A stretch of DNA of 64,000 nt, from contig NZ_JABBKX010000002.1 of NCBI RefSeq assembly GCF_012927745.1, positions 783,999-847,998 of the forward strand, written 5' to 3'. Every line of letters begins with the position of its first letter. Position 1 is the stretch's first letter. Under the pieces are notes generated by a model, which saw nothing but the letters and a program-made list of their open reading frames with translations, ran no database searches and was not told where the DNA came from. The position numbers and the translations under genes were made by a program. Positions 16,410 through 26,061 of the stretch are shown one piece after another. This DNA is from Neoroseomonas marina (lineage in GTDB: Bacteria > Pseudomonadota > Alphaproteobacteria > Acetobacterales > Acetobacteraceae).

Positions 16410-18095
16410 TCAGTTGCCCAGTATGCCCGGCAACCGAAGCCCGTGATCCTTCGCGCACTGGATGGCGATGTCGTACCCTGCATCGGCATGCCGCCAGACG
16501 CCCGAGGCGGGGTCGTTCCACAGCACGCGTTCCAGGCGCTTCGCCGCCTCTGGCGTGCCGTCCGCGACGATCACGACACCGGCATGCTGGCTGAAGCCCA
16601 TGCCCACGCCGCCGCCGTGATGCAGCGACACCCAGGTCGCACCGGACGCGGTGTTCACCAATGCGTTCAGCAGCGGCCAGTCGGACACGGCATCGGACCC
16701 GTCCCGCATGGCCTCGGTCTCGCGGTTGGGGGAAGCGACGGAGCCGGAATCGAGATGGTCGCGCCCGATCACGATCGGTGCCTTCAGCTCGCCGCTGGCC
16801 ACCATCTCGTTGAACATCAGTCCGGCGCGATGCCGGTCGCCCAGGCCGATCCAGCAGATGCGTGCCGGCAGGCCCTGGAAGGCGATGCGATCCCGCGCCA
16901 TGTCCAGCCACCGATGCAGATGCGCGTTGTCCGGGAACAGCCGCTTCATCGCCGCATCGGTCTTGTAGATGTCCTCGGGGTCGCCCGACAACGCGCACCA
17001 GCGGAAGGGCCCGATGCCCTTGCAGAACAGCGGCCGGATGTAGGCCGGCACGAAGCCGGGGAAGGCGAAGGCATTCTCGAGGCCTTCCTCCTTCGCGACC
17101 TGGCGGATGTTGTTGCCGTAGTCGAGCGTCGGCACGCCGGCATTCCAGAAGCCGACCATCGCCTCGACATGGGCGCGCATCGATGCGCGCGCGGCGCGCT
17201 CCACCTCGGCCGGCGCGTTCTCCTGCTTCGCCCGCCATTGCGCGACGGTCCAGCCCGCGGGGCAATAGCCATACAGCGGGTCATGCGCGCTGGTCTGGTC
17301 GGTCACGATATCCGGGCGAGGGCCGCCGGCCTTCATGCGGCGCAGCAGCTCGGGGAAGACCTCGGCGGCGTTGCCGAGCAGGCCCACGGACTTCGCCTCG
17401 CCCTTCGCGGTCCAGCCGGCGATCATGGCGAGCGCCTCGTCGAGCGACTGGGCCTTGGCGTCGAGGTAGCGGGTGCGCATGCGGAAATCGATGCGCGTCT
17501 CGTCGCATTCCACCGCGAGGCAGCAGGCCCCGGCCATCACCGCGGCCAAGGGCTGCGCGCCACCCATGCCGCCGAGGCCACCGGTCAGGATCCAACGCCC
17601 CTTGAGGTCGCCGCCATAATGCTGGCGTCCCGCCTCGGCGAAGGTCTCGTAGGTGCCCTGCACGATGCCCTGCGTGCCGATGTAGATCCAGGACCCAGCG
17701 GTCATCTGGCCGTACATCATCAGGCCCTTGCGATCGAGCTCGTTGAAATGCTCCCAGGTCGCCCAGTGCGGCACGAGGTTGGAATTGGCGATCAGCACGC
17801 GCGGCGCGTCCGGATGCGTGCGCACGATGGCGATCGGCTTGCCCGACTGCACGATCAGCGTCTCGTCGGGCTCGAGGTCCTTCAGCCCGGCGACGATGCG
17901 GTCGAAATCCTGCCAGCTGCGCGCCGCGCGGCCGATGCCGCCATAGACGACGAGCTCATGCGGCTTTTCCGCCACGTCGGGGTGCAGGTTGTTCATCAGC
18001 ATCCGCATCGCGGCCTCGCCGCCCCAGGTCTTGGCGGTCTTCTCCGGGCCGGTCGGGGGGAAGACGTCGCGGATGTTGTGGCGCGGGTCGGTCAT
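16410..18095 (-). CDS. hutU: Urocanate hydratase
   Basis: A 561-residue enzyme that adds water to urocanate to form imidazolonepropionate, the second step of histidine degradation, using tightly bound NAD+. It starts [20 protein letters not shown] and contains the family core ([20 protein letters not shown] ... [20 protein letters not shown] ... [14 protein letters not shown]). The length matches the family (about 555). An alternative GTG at 18143 overlaps the hutH stop (GTGA) and would add 16 residues; ATG 18095 fits homologues better. It is the last gene of hutIHU. Confidence 0.96.
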   Translation of the reverse strand: MTDPRHNIRDVFPPTGPEKTAKTWGGEAAMRMLMNNLHPDVAEKPHELVVYGGIGRAARSWQDFDRIVAGLKDLEPDETLIVQSGKPIAIVRTHPDAPRVLIANSNLVPHWATWEHFNELDRKGLMMYGQMTAGSWIYIGTQGIVQGTYETFAEAGRQHYGGDLKGRWILTGGLGGMGGAQPLAAVMAGACCLAVECDETRIDFRMRTRYLDAKAQSLDEALAMIAGWTAKGEAKSVGLLGNAAEVFPELLRRMKAGGPRPDIVTDQTSAHDPLYGYCPAGWTVAQWRAKQENAPAEVERAARASMRAHVEAMVGFWNAGVPTLDYGNNIRQVAKEEGLENAFAFPGFVPAYIRPLFCKGIGPFRWCALSGDPEDIYKTDAAMKRLFPDNAHLHRWLDMARDRIAFQGLPARICWIGLGDRHRAGLMFNEMVASGELKAPIVIGRDHLDSGSVASPNRETEAMRDGSDAVSDWPLLNALVNTASGATWVSLHHGGGVGMGFSQHAGVVIVADGTPEAAKRLERVLWNDPASGVWRHADAGYDIAIQCAKDHGLRLPGILGN

Positions 18096-18139
18096 GGGGG
18101 CCTCGGTCCGGATGATCGGTGGGACGGGAGCGATGGCGG

Positions 18140-19678
18140 TCACGGCGACAGCGCGGGCAACGGAACGCCCGCCGCGTCGGCGATGGCGCCCTCGGCGACC
18201 AGGCGTGCCGCGGCTTCGATGTCGGGCGCGAGGTAGCGGTCCTCGCCCAGCGTCGCGACGTCGCGGCGCAGGCGCGCGACCACCTGGCGCAGCGGTGCGG
18301 AGGTGATGAGCGGGGCGCGGAACTCGACACCCTGCGCCGCGCAGAGCAGTTCGATGCCGAGGATGCGCTGGAGGTTCCGCACCATCGTCCCCAGCCGCCG
18401 CGCGCCATGGGCGGCCATGCTGACATGGTCCTCCTGGTTGGCGGAGGTCGGCGTCGAATCCGTCACGCAGGGCGTCGCGAGATGCTTGTTCTCGCTCATC
18501 AGCGCCGCCGTGGTGACCTCGGCGATCATCAGGCCGGAGTTCAGGCCAGGATTGGGCGTGAGGAAGGGCGGCAGGTCGAAGCTGAGCGTCGGGTCGACCA
18601 TCAGCGCGACGCGGCGCTGCGCGATGGCGCCGATCTCGGAGACGGCCAGCGCGATCATGTCGGCGGCGAAGCCCACGGGCTCGGCGTGGAAGTTGCCGCC
18701 CGAGACGATCATGCCGGCCTCGGTCAGCACCAGCGGGTTGTCGGTCGCCGCGTTGGCCTCGATCTCCAGCGTGCGGGCCGCCTGGCGCAGCACGTCCATC
18801 GCCGCGCCGGTCACCTGCGGCTGGCAGCGGATGCAGTAGGGATCCTGCACGCGCGTATCGCCCTCGCGATGGCTTTCCCGGATGACGGAACCATCCAGCA
18901 GCGCGCGCAGCACCGCGGCCGCTTCGATCTGGCCCGCATGGCCGCGCAGGGCGTGGATCTCGGGCTGCAGCGGCGCCGTCGATCCCATGATCGCGTCGGT
19001 CGACAGCGCGGAAATTACGAGCGCCGACCGCGCCCCGGACCAGGCATCGAACAGGCCGGCGAGCGCGAAGGCGGTCGAGAACTGCGTGCCGTTGATGAAG
19101 GCGAGCCCTTCCTTCGGACCCAGCTGAATGGGCGCCAGGCCCGCGGCCGCCAGCGCCTCCGCGCCCGGCAGGACGCGGCCATCGAACTCGGCCTGCCCCG
19201 CGCCGATCAGCACGGCGGTCATGTGCGCGAGCGGCGCCAGGTCACCCGAGGCGCCGACCGAGCCCTGCGCCGGCACCAACGGCGTCACGCCCCGCGCGAG
19301 CATGGCCTGCAGCAACTCGATCAGCGCCCAGCGCACGCCCGATGCGCCGCGCCCGAGCGAGATCAGCTTCAGCACCATCATCAGCCGCGTGTGGCGGCGC
19401 GGGATCGCCTCCCCCACGCCGCAGCAATGCGACAGGATCAGGTTGCGCTGCAGTGTTGCGGTGTCCTGCGGTGCGATCTTCAGGCTCGCGAGCTTTCCGA
19501 AGCCGGTGTTCACGCCATAGACGGCCGTGTCGCCGGCCGCGGCCTCGGCGACGCGCGCCGCGGCGGCCTCGACGGCTGGACGCGCGGCGGCGACAAGAGT
19601 CGCGGGCGCCTCGGTGCGGTAGATGCGTTCGAGCTGCGACAGCGTGACGGCGCCGGGGTGCAGGATCTCAGGCGTCAC
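18140..19678 (-). CDS. hutH: Histidine ammonia-lyase
   Basis: A 512-residue enzyme that deaminates L-histidine to urocanate. The Ala-Ser-Gly triad that cyclises to the MIO cofactor is in [15 protein letters not shown], and [12 protein letters not shown] is the conserved N-terminal loop with the catalytic Tyr. The start is placed at the GTG at 19678, because GGAGG lies 5 nt before it inside the end of hutI; an ATG 24 nt further upstream has no such site. The gene overlaps hutI by 11 nt, so translation is coupled. Confidence 0.96.
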   Translation of the reverse strand: MTPEILHPGAVTLSQLERIYRTEAPATLVAAARPAVEAAAARVAEAAAGDTAVYGVNTGFGKLASLKIAPQDTATLQRNLILSHCCGVGEAIPRRHTRLMMVLKLISLGRGASGVRWALIELLQAMLARGVTPLVPAQGSVGASGDLAPLAHMTAVLIGAGQAEFDGRVLPGAEALAAAGLAPIQLGPKEGLAFINGTQFSTAFALAGLFDAWSGARSALVISALSTDAIMGSTAPLQPEIHALRGHAGQIEAAAVLRALLDGSVIRESHREGDTRVQDPYCIRCQPQVTGAAMDVLRQAARTLEIEANAATDNPLVLTEAGMIVSGGNFHAEPVGFAADMIALAVSEIGAIAQRRVALMVDPTLSFDLPPFLTPNPGLNSGLMIAEVTTAALMSENKHLATPCVTDSTPTSANQEDHVSMAAHGARRLGTMVRNLQRILGIELLCAAQGVEFRAPLITSAPLRQVVARLRRDVATLGEDRYLAPDIEAAARLVAEGAIADAAGVPLPALSP

Positions 19679-20864
19679 GACGGCCTCCGAAGATGCGGGC
19701 ATGCAGCGGGGTGGCGCCGATGCGGTAGGACAGTTCCGCGGGATGCGCCGCCTCCCAGACGGCGAGGTCGGCGCGGCAGCCGGGCGCGATGCGCCCGCAA
19801 TCCGTCAGTCCCAGCGCAGCCGCGGCATGGACGGTCGCGCCGGCCAGCGCTTCCTCGGGCGTCAGGCGGAACAGGGTGCAGGCCATGTTCATCGCGAGTG
19901 GCAGCGAGGTCATCGGCGAGGAACCGGGATTGCAGTCCGTCGCGACCGCCATCCTCACGCCGTGCCGGCGCAGCAGGTCGATCGGCGGCATCTGCGTCTC
20001 TCGCAGGGTGTAGAAGGCGCCGGGCAGGATCACCGCCACGGTCCCGGCCGCCGCCATGGCGCGCACGCCATCCTCGTCCAGGTATTCGAGGTGATCGGCC
20101 GATAGCGCCCCGTGCCGGGCGGCCAGCGCCGCGCCGTGCAGGTTGCACAGCTGTTCGGCATGCAGCTTGACCGGCAGGCCAAGCTCGCGAGCCGTGGCGA
20201 AGACGCGGGCGATCTGCGCCGGGCTGAAGGCGATGCCCTCGCAGAACCCGTCCACCGCGTCGACGAGGCCTTCGGCATGCGCCGCCGCGAGGGCGGGCAG
20301 CACGCAATCGGCGATGTAGTCGTCGTGGCGACCCGCGTATTCGGGCGGCAGCGCGTGCGCGCCGAGGAAGGTGGTGAGCACCCGCACCGGGCGGTGCTGC
20401 GCGATGCGCCGCGCCGCGCGCAGCATCCGCAGCTCGGTCTCGATATCGAGGCCGTAGCCCGACTTGACCTCGATGCAGGTCGTGCCCTGGGCCAGCATCT
20501 GGTCGACACGCGGCAGCGCGCCGGCGAGCAAGTCGTCCTCCGTTGCCGCCCGCGTCGCACGGACGGTCGAGAGGATCCCGCCCCCGGCCCGGGCCACCTG
20601 CTCATAGGTCGCGCCTTCGAGGCGCATCTCGAATTCCCGCGCGCGGTCGCCGGCGAAGAGGAGATGCGTATGGCAGTCGACCAGCCCTGGCGTCACGAGG
20701 CGGCCGCCGAGGTCGATCGCCTCGCCCCCGGCGGGCGGTGCCGCGGCTCCGGGGCCGGCCCAGACGATCCGATCGCCCTCGATCACGACGGTGCCGCCTT
20801 CGACGAGGCCATGGCCGGCGGCCGTCATGGTCGCGAGCGTCGCGTTGCGGAGGATCATCGCCAT
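19668..20864 (-). CDS. hutI: Imidazolonepropionase
   Basis: A 398-residue amidohydrolase that opens imidazolonepropionate to formiminoglutamate. Metal-site motifs are visible: [17 protein letters not shown] (HxH), [19 protein letters not shown] and [20 protein letters not shown]. The start at 20864 has AGGA four nt upstream. It is the first gene of hutIHU, driven by the promoter at 20893-20921. No formiminoglutamate hydrolase or deiminase (hutG/hutF) lies in the window, so the last step must be encoded elsewhere. Confidence 0.96.
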   Translation of the reverse strand: MAMILRNATLATMTAAGHGLVEGGTVVIEGDRIVWAGPGAAAPPAGGEAIDLGGRLVTPGLVDCHTHLLFAGDRAREFEMRLEGATYEQVARAGGGILSTVRATRAATEDDLLAGALPRVDQMLAQGTTCIEVKSGYGLDIETELRMLRAARRIAQHRPVRVLTTFLGAHALPPEYAGRHDDYIADCVLPALAAAHAEGLVDAVDGFCEGIAFSPAQIARVFATARELGLPVKLHAEQLCNLHGAALAARHGALSADHLEYLDEDGVRAMAAAGTVAVILPGAFYTLRETQMPPIDLLRRHGVRMAVATDCNPGSSPMTSLPLAMNMACTLFRLTPEEALAGATVHAAAALGLTDCGRIAPGCRADLAVWEAAHPAELSYRIGATPLHARIFGGRRDA

Positions 20865-20892
20865 GACATCCTGTTTTGTCTGACGTAGGGAT

Positions 20893-20921
20893 TTTTATGT
20901 ATGCACATAATAATCTGTCAA
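20893..20921 (-). promoter_or_regulatory. hutI promoter with embedded HutC-type operator
   Basis: On the minus strand TTGACA (20916-20921) and ATAAAA (20893-20898) are 17 bp apart, a good sigma-70-type pair. Between them lies the inverted repeat TTATGT-GCAT-ACATAA (20895-20910), overlapping the -10. A repressor bound there would block RNA polymerase. The octamer TATTATGT in this site recurs upstream of hutC (21767-21774), suggesting the same regulator acts on both. Confidence 0.65.
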
Positions 20922-21046
20922 GACGAAACCGCCGGCGCGTGCGGGCGCGCGCCGGTGGACAGATCATGTCCGCCGCCGCCCTGTTTCAGGCGTGGGATCT
21001 GCGGGAGGTCGCCGTCTTGTGACCCGCGCGGCGCCGGCGCGACCGG

Positions 21047-21736
21047 TCAGTACCGCGCAGTCATCCGATGGCCGCGATGGTGCACCAGGCGCACGAAGGT
21101 CACCGCCTGACCCTTCCACCGCGTGGATCGTTCGATCTGCAGCAGGGGGTCGCCCAGGGCACAGGCGAGGTGCTCGGAGAGCGCCGCGTCAGCCGCGGTC
21201 GCGGCGATGCTGATCTCGGCTTCTGAGAAGGGGATCTGCGCTACCAGCCACTCATTGGGGCCGGCGGTCGCGAAATCCGCATCGCGCGCCTGCGGCAGGA
21301 CCGAGAGATTGATCCAGCGATCCTCATGTTGATAGGGCGCGCCATCGGCGAAATGCAGGCAGACGAGGTGCCGAACCTTGCCGCCCGGCGCGAGGCCCAT
21401 GCGCGCCCGGACCCAATCCGGCGCTGCGACCAATTCCGACTGCACCAGCGCGTAGCGATAGGCCGCGCCCTGCTCCTCGATCTCGCGCCGGACGATGGGG
21501 ATGTCGAAACGTGCCTGTCGCAGCGGGGAAAGACGGACGCGTGAGCCGGATTTCCGCTTGCGCTCGATGATGCCGTCCTCTGCCAGCTCCCGCATCGCGC
21601 GGTTCACTGTCGCCCGGGCGGCACCGTAGGTTTCGGCGAGCTCGAGCTCTCCGGGGATCAGGCTGCCCGGCTTCCAGTCCCCGCGCGTGATCCGGCCAAG
21701 GATATCCGCCTTGATCTCCCGATAGGTGACCGCCAC
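21047..21736 (-). CDS. hutC: GntR/HutC-family repressor of histidine utilisation
   Basis: A 229-residue regulator. It has an N-terminal GntR winged helix (residues 4-70: SLIPGELELAETYGAARATV, then NRAMRELAEDG) and a C-terminal UTRA ligand domain (about 90-225) of the HutC subfamily, which normally senses urocanate. The GTG start at 21736 has AGGGG six nt upstream. It sits directly upstream of hutIHU on the same strand with its own promoter region; a TATTATGT half-site in that region hints at autoregulation. Confidence 0.92.
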   Translation of the reverse strand: MAVTYREIKADILGRITRGDWKPGSLIPGELELAETYGAARATVNRAMRELAEDGIIERKRKSGSRVRLSPLRQARFDIPIVRREIEEQGAAYRYALVQSELVAAPDWVRARMGLAPGGKVRHLVCLHFADGAPYQHEDRWINLSVLPQARDADFATAGPNEWLVAQIPFSEAEISIAATAADAALSEHLACALGDPLLQIERSTRWKGQAVTFVRLVHHRGHRMTARY

Positions 21737-21807
21737 CGTCTGCCCCTGGCTTGCTGCGCAGAGCAGACATAATAGCCCTCAAGTCCAGACAAAAGGCCGT
21801 CATGCGA

Positions 21808-23352
21808 TCAGGGCGCCGACGCGATCTCCCCCACGACGCGCGCCCGCACCCGGATCGCACCCCCCGGCAGATAGGCGATCGGCAGGTCCTCGATGTCCAC
21901 GAGCGCGAGCGTCCCGCCATCAGCGCCGGCGTCCACGGCACGCTCCCGCGCGATGCGCTCCGCCTCCACCATCGCTTCGGCGCGCGACATGCCCTGGAAG
22001 ACCTGGTCGGCCTCTCCGCTCACCTGGGCGATCGCGGCGCCGACGGCGTTGGCGACGGCGGCATGGGCGGGGCGCAGCACCGTCGAGACGCCTGGCAGAT
22101 GGTCCGGGACCAGGAACGCCCCGCCACCCACCGCGAGCAATGGAACCTCCGCCGCGTCGGTCTTCATGCGATCCACCGATTCCTCGAGCATCCGCGCGGC
22201 TTCAGCGAGCACCGCTGTCGCGAGGTCGGGCGCGACATCGCCGACGCGCGCGGCATCCCCCAGCGCGAGCAGCCCCGCTCGCACGGCGATGTCGCTGGTC
22301 GTGAGCTGCGGACCGCCGAAGATCCGCGCAAGTTCCGGCAGCCGGAACCCGACGCTGCGCGGGCCGATGGTGATTCGCCCGTCTGCCTGCGCCACATGCG
22401 ACCCGCCGCCGAGGCCGATGGAGAGCAGGTCCGGCATGCGGAACAGCGTCCGCACGCCACCCACCTGCACGATGGCATTGGCTTCGCGCGGGAAGCCGGC
22501 CTTGAGTGCCCCGATGTCGCTGGTGGTGCCGCCGACATCGACCACCAGCGCGTCCCTGAGGCCTGTCAGGAAGGCCGCTCCGCGCATGGAATTGGTCGGA
22601 CCCGACGCGAAGGACAGCACGGGGAAGCGCGCCGCGAGCTCGGCCCGGATGACCGTGCCGTCGTTCTGCGTGATGTAGAGCGGGGCTGCGATGCCGGCCT
22701 GGCGCAATGCTTCCTCGAACGCCTGCACCGTGTGGCGCGCGAGCGGCGCCAGGCAGGCATTGAGCAGCGCGACGTTCTCCCGTTCCAGCAGGCCGATGCG
22801 ACCGAGGTCGTGGGACAGGGTGATCGCGGCATCGGGCATCACGTCGCGGACGATCGCCTCCGCACGATCCTCCATGCCGGGATCCAGCGGCGAGAAGATG
22901 CTGCTGATCGCGATGCACGAGATGCCAACGGACTTCATCGCCCGCGCGGCCGCGGCGACGGCGGCCTCGTCCAGCGGCATGATCGGCCGCCCGTCATAGT
23001 CGAGGCCGCCTTCCACCATGTGCACCTGGCCGCGGACCAGCGCGGAGAGATCCTCCGGCCAGTCGCAGAAGGGCGGCAGGGAGCGGGATGCCGGCAGGCC
23101 GATGCGCAGCGCGCCGACGGGGGCGAGGTCGCGCCGCTGCACCACCGCATTCACGAAATGCGTGGTGCCGATCATGACCGCCTGGACGCCCTGCGGACCC
23201 ATGGCGCGCGCCACGTCCTGCAATGCGAGCCGGACGCCGGTCAGCACATCCGCCGTGGTCGGCGTCTTGATCGCGTGCAGGACGCGGTCATCCTCCAGCA
23301 GCACGGCGTCCGTGTTGGTGCCGCCGACATCGATGCCGATGCGCCGCCTCAT
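21808..23352 (-). CDS. Short hydantoinase/oxoprolinase A-family protein
   Basis: A 514-residue HyuA-type protein with the ATP-binding fold seen in actin-like kinases: RIGIDVGGTNTDAVLL at the N-terminus, IGTTHFVNAVV, and DVGGTTSDIGALKAG in the middle. It lacks the C-terminal third of full HyuA proteins (about 690 aa), as is usual for the subgroup that pairs with DUF917 proteins. The start at 23352 overlaps the DUF917 stop by 4 nt. It is the last gene of the iclR-hyuAB operon. It likely performs ATP-dependent opening of a cyclic amide, or is an auxiliary subunit; the substrate is unknown. Confidence 0.85.
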   Translation of the reverse strand: MRRRIGIDVGGTNTDAVLLEDDRVLHAIKTPTTADVLTGVRLALQDVARAMGPQGVQAVMIGTTHFVNAVVQRRDLAPVGALRIGLPASRSLPPFCDWPEDLSALVRGQVHMVEGGLDYDGRPIMPLDEAAVAAAARAMKSVGISCIAISSIFSPLDPGMEDRAEAIVRDVMPDAAITLSHDLGRIGLLERENVALLNACLAPLARHTVQAFEEALRQAGIAAPLYITQNDGTVIRAELAARFPVLSFASGPTNSMRGAAFLTGLRDALVVDVGGTTSDIGALKAGFPREANAIVQVGGVRTLFRMPDLLSIGLGGGSHVAQADGRITIGPRSVGFRLPELARIFGGPQLTTSDIAVRAGLLALGDAARVGDVAPDLATAVLAEAARMLEESVDRMKTDAAEVPLLAVGGGAFLVPDHLPGVSTVLRPAHAAVANAVGAAIAQVSGEADQVFQGMSRAEAMVEAERIARERAVDAGADGGTLALVDIEDLPIAYLPGGAIRVRARVVGEIASAP

Positions 23353-24434
23353 GCCGCGGCTCCCGCGAAGACGGAGCGGAAGTCGAGGTCGTAGCCGAAG
23401 GCACGGGGGCCGACGAACTCCAATCCACGGGGTGAGAGGAAGACCGGCGGCGCGGGCAGCGCCACGACGGTGACGCGCTGGCCGTAGCGGAGCGTCTCGG
23501 TCCCGATCGCCTCGCCGCTGACGGTATCGAGCACGCAGATCAGGTCGGGCGTCATCACGCGTGGACTCCCATCCTGCCAGCCGACCGCCCATTCGTTCTG
23601 GAAGGCCAGCTCGAAGCCGCTGCCTCGCCATTCGTCGAGGCCGTCGAGCTTCGCCGTGCCGCGCAGGAAGCCTTCCGTGGTGCGGCGCGCGATGTCGGCG
23701 ACCTTGCCGCGGAACAGCAGCAGGCCCTTCTCGGATTCGAGGATCGCCTGCACCGGGTCGCGATGCTCCTTCTGCGCCAGGCGGATCGCCTGGCCGAGCT
23801 TGATCGCCTGGGTCGCGGTGCGCAGGATGCCCCAGCGCTTCACCTCGGCCCCGGTGCGCGGCGCCTTGCAGGTGGCGGCGATGGAGCCGACCTCGACGCA
23901 CATCTTGCGCGACAGGCGTTCCATCCATTTCCAGGTCGGCACCTTGGCGACGATGCCCTCGATGCCGCGCGGATCGACCAGGGAGAGCGGCCAGGGCTTG
24001 AGGTCGCCGACCGCGAAGGAGGTCATCTGCGCTTCCGGATAGGCGCGGCCCATGGCGTCGGCGTCGACGACGGGCCTGTCGAGCTCCGCGGCGGCGAGGA
24101 AGGGCTGTACGCCGTTGTTGCCGCCGATCTCGACCGACATGATCGCGCGGAAGGGCTTGCCGAGGTACTCCTCCATCAGCGTCACCGCGCGGGCGATGTT
24201 GGCACTGTCCACCAGGCGTTCCTGCCCGACCAGCGGCGCGCCCATGTTGGAGACGACGGCGATCATGTCGTCATCCGCCAACTCGTCGGGGTCCATCAGC
24301 GACACGCGCTTCCCCTCGGCATAGAGGCGCCGCATGTTCAGCAGGCCGAGATAGGGCGACCCGCCGCCCCCAGTGCCCAGCACCCAGGCCCCGACGGCCA
24401 GGGCTTCGATCTCGTCCAGGGTGATCTCGCGCAT
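23349..24434 (-). CDS. DUF917 (S-methyl-thiohydantoin-desulfurase-like) family protein
   Basis: A 361-residue protein. The family pattern is clear: LAVGAWVLGTGGGGSPYLG at the N-terminus, SNMGAPLVGQERL, SVEIGGNNGVQPF, PVVDADAMGRAYPEAQMTSF, and a C-terminal beta-rich domain (PDLICVLDTVSGEAIGTETL). To my knowledge the family formerly called DUF917 includes an S-methyl-thiohydantoin desulfurase; assigning that reaction here is inference. Its ATG shares a base with the aroM stop (TGATG) and its own stop overlaps the hyuA start. The constant pairing of DUF917 with HyuA suggests consecutive steps on a ring compound. Confidence 0.85.
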   Translation of the reverse strand: MREITLDEIEALAVGAWVLGTGGGGSPYLGLLNMRRLYAEGKRVSLMDPDELADDDMIAVVSNMGAPLVGQERLVDSANIARAVTLMEEYLGKPFRAIMSVEIGGNNGVQPFLAAAELDRPVVDADAMGRAYPEAQMTSFAVGDLKPWPLSLVDPRGIEGIVAKVPTWKWMERLSRKMCVEVGSIAATCKAPRTGAEVKRWGILRTATQAIKLGQAIRLAQKEHRDPVQAILESEKGLLLFRGKVADIARRTTEGFLRGTAKLDGLDEWRGSGFELAFQNEWAVGWQDGSPRVMTPDLICVLDTVSGEAIGTETLRYGQRVTVVALPAPPVFLSPRGLEFVGPRAFGYDLDFRSVFAGAAA

Positions 24435-25093
24435 CAGGATTCCGGCAGAAGCGAAGCGGCGGCGCGTGCGGCCACCGCGACGGAGAGGAGGACGGGGCAG
24501 GACAACGCGGCGACGGCGGCCGCCTTGTCCTGCCGGGTGTAGGAAATGCAGTCGAGCAGCACGAGGTCCGGCTGCTGCGCCGCCATCTCGGCCATCGCGG
24601 CCGCGCGGGTGGCGTCGTCGGAATGCGGGCGCAGCGCAACGACGGACAGCGCCAGGCCGTCCCGTGCACGGGATGCGCCGAGCGTCGCCGCCTGTTCGGG
24701 CAGGGGCACGAACAGGCCGAGCCGGCCGCGAGGCAGCAGCGCCTCGGCGAGCCCGTTCAGCACCGCGGAGGGCTGGACCAGGCCGGGCCGCGCCGGGAGG
24801 CCCTTGAAGGTGCCGGTGCAGGCGAGCAGCACCGGGCCGGGCGTCGTCTCCAGCAGCGTGCGCATGCGCTGCGTCACCGCTTCCTTGGAGATCGAGACGC
24901 CCTCGCCCGAAGGCAGCATGGTGAAAAGCGTGTCGGTGCCGTCGCGGGGCCTGATGGCGGCGATATCGGCCCGCGTCATGCCGTCGAGAGCGCCGCGCAT
25001 CGCGATGGGCAGGCCCGGTGCGGCGGCGGCGATCTCGGCGGCAAGGTCGGGGCGCGGCGCCTGGCCGATGACGAAGACGGGCAGCGGGGTCAT
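24434..25093 (-). CDS. AroM-family protein
   Basis: A 219-residue protein (MTPLPVFVIGQAPRPDLAAE ...) matching the AroM family in length (about 225). It contains GALDGMTRADIAAIRP, LLACTGTFKGLPARPGLVQP and a C-terminal DLVLLDCISYTRQDKAAA; the two Cys in CTG and DCIS are placed as in Asp/Glu/hydantoin racemase-like folds. The biochemical role of AroM is not established; its context here suggests a racemase or auxiliary enzyme for the ring compound. The start at 25093 has GGAGG seven nt upstream and overlaps the ATPase stop (ATGA). Confidence 0.8.
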   Translation of the reverse strand: MTPLPVFVIGQAPRPDLAAEIAAAAPGLPIAMRGALDGMTRADIAAIRPRDGTDTLFTMLPSGEGVSISKEAVTQRMRTLLETTPGPVLLACTGTFKGLPARPGLVQPSAVLNGLAEALLPRGRLGLFVPLPEQAATLGASRARDGLALSVVALRPHSDDATRAAAMAEMAAQQPDLVLLDCISYTRQDKAAAVAALSCPVLLSVAVAARAAASLLPES

Positions 25094-26061
25094 GGCGAGA
25101 CCTCCATGGCGCGGGGGCAGCGAAGGCGGTGGCCGTCCGAAAGCGTGGCGAGCGGCGGCATGGCGTCGCGACAGGCGGGGATGGCGATCGGGCAACGCGG
25201 GTGGAAGGCGCAGCCGGGCGGCGGTGAGGCCGGGTTGGGCGGTTCGCCGGGCGCGGCGGGCGCGATGCCGTGCGCCGCGAGACGCGGCACCGAGCCGAGC
25301 AGCGCCCGCGTATAGGGATGACGTGGCGTCCCCAACACCTCGGCGGCGGTGCCTTCCTCCACGATGCGGCCGAGATACATGACGGCGACGCGCTCGCAGA
25401 CCTGCCGCACCACGGCGAGGTTGTGGCTGATGAAAAGGTAGGCGAGGCCGCGCCGTGCCCGAAGCCCGTCCAGCACGTCGAGGATCTGCGCCTGGACCGA
25501 GACGTCGAGGGCCGAGGTCGGCTCGTCCAGCACCAGCAGGTCGGGTTCCAGTGCGAGCGCGCGCGCGATGCAGACACGCTGCTTCTGCCCGCCCGAGAGT
25601 TCATGCGGGAAGCGGTGCAGGAAGGCGGGCGGCAGGCCGACTTCCGACAGAAGGGCGGCCACGCGGTCGCGCAGCGCGCGGCCGGTGGCGAGGCCCTGGA
25701 TGCGGAGCGGCTCGGCCACCGCATCCTCGGCGGTCAGGCGCGGGTCGAGCGCGGCGGAGGGGTTCTGGTGGATGAGCTGCATCCGCCGCCGCAGCGGGCG
25801 CATGGCCGCTTCGTCCAGGCCGGTGATGTCCTGCCCGTCGAACGTGATGCGGCCTGCACTGAGCGGGATCAGGCGCAGCAGGAGCCGCGCCAGGGTGGAC
25901 TTGCCGCAGCCGCTCTCCCCCACGATGCCGAGGGCGGCACCACGATCGAGCGCGAGGTCGAGCTCCGCCACGGCCTGTACGGCGCGCGCAGCACGGAACA
26001 GGCCGCGCTTGGCTTCGTAGGTCTTCGACAGGCCCTCGGCGCGGAGCAGCGGCTGCGTCAT
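25090..26061 (-). CDS. Peptide-type ABC ATPase, DppF-like (hyu operon)
   Basis: A 323-residue ATPase. Walker A is GESGCGKST, the Q-loop is LIHQNPSAALDP, the signature is LSGGQKQR, Walker B is LLVLDEPTSALD and the H-loop is LFISHN. The C-terminal CAFHPRCPIAIPAC is the peptide-importer cluster. It overlaps both neighbours by 4 nt. With the DppD-like partner it would power the importer whose binding protein is encoded at 28939-30531. Confidence 0.93.
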   Translation of the reverse strand: MTQPLLRAEGLSKTYEAKRGLFRAARAVQAVAELDLALDRGAALGIVGESGCGKSTLARLLLRLIPLSAGRITFDGQDITGLDEAAMRPLRRRMQLIHQNPSAALDPRLTAEDAVAEPLRIQGLATGRALRDRVAALLSEVGLPPAFLHRFPHELSGGQKQRVCIARALALEPDLLVLDEPTSALDVSVQAQILDVLDGLRARRGLAYLFISHNLAVVRQVCERVAVMYLGRIVEEGTAAEVLGTPRHPYTRALLGSVPRLAAHGIAPAAPGEPPNPASPPPGCAFHPRCPIAIPACRDAMPPLATLSDGHRLRCPRAMEVSP

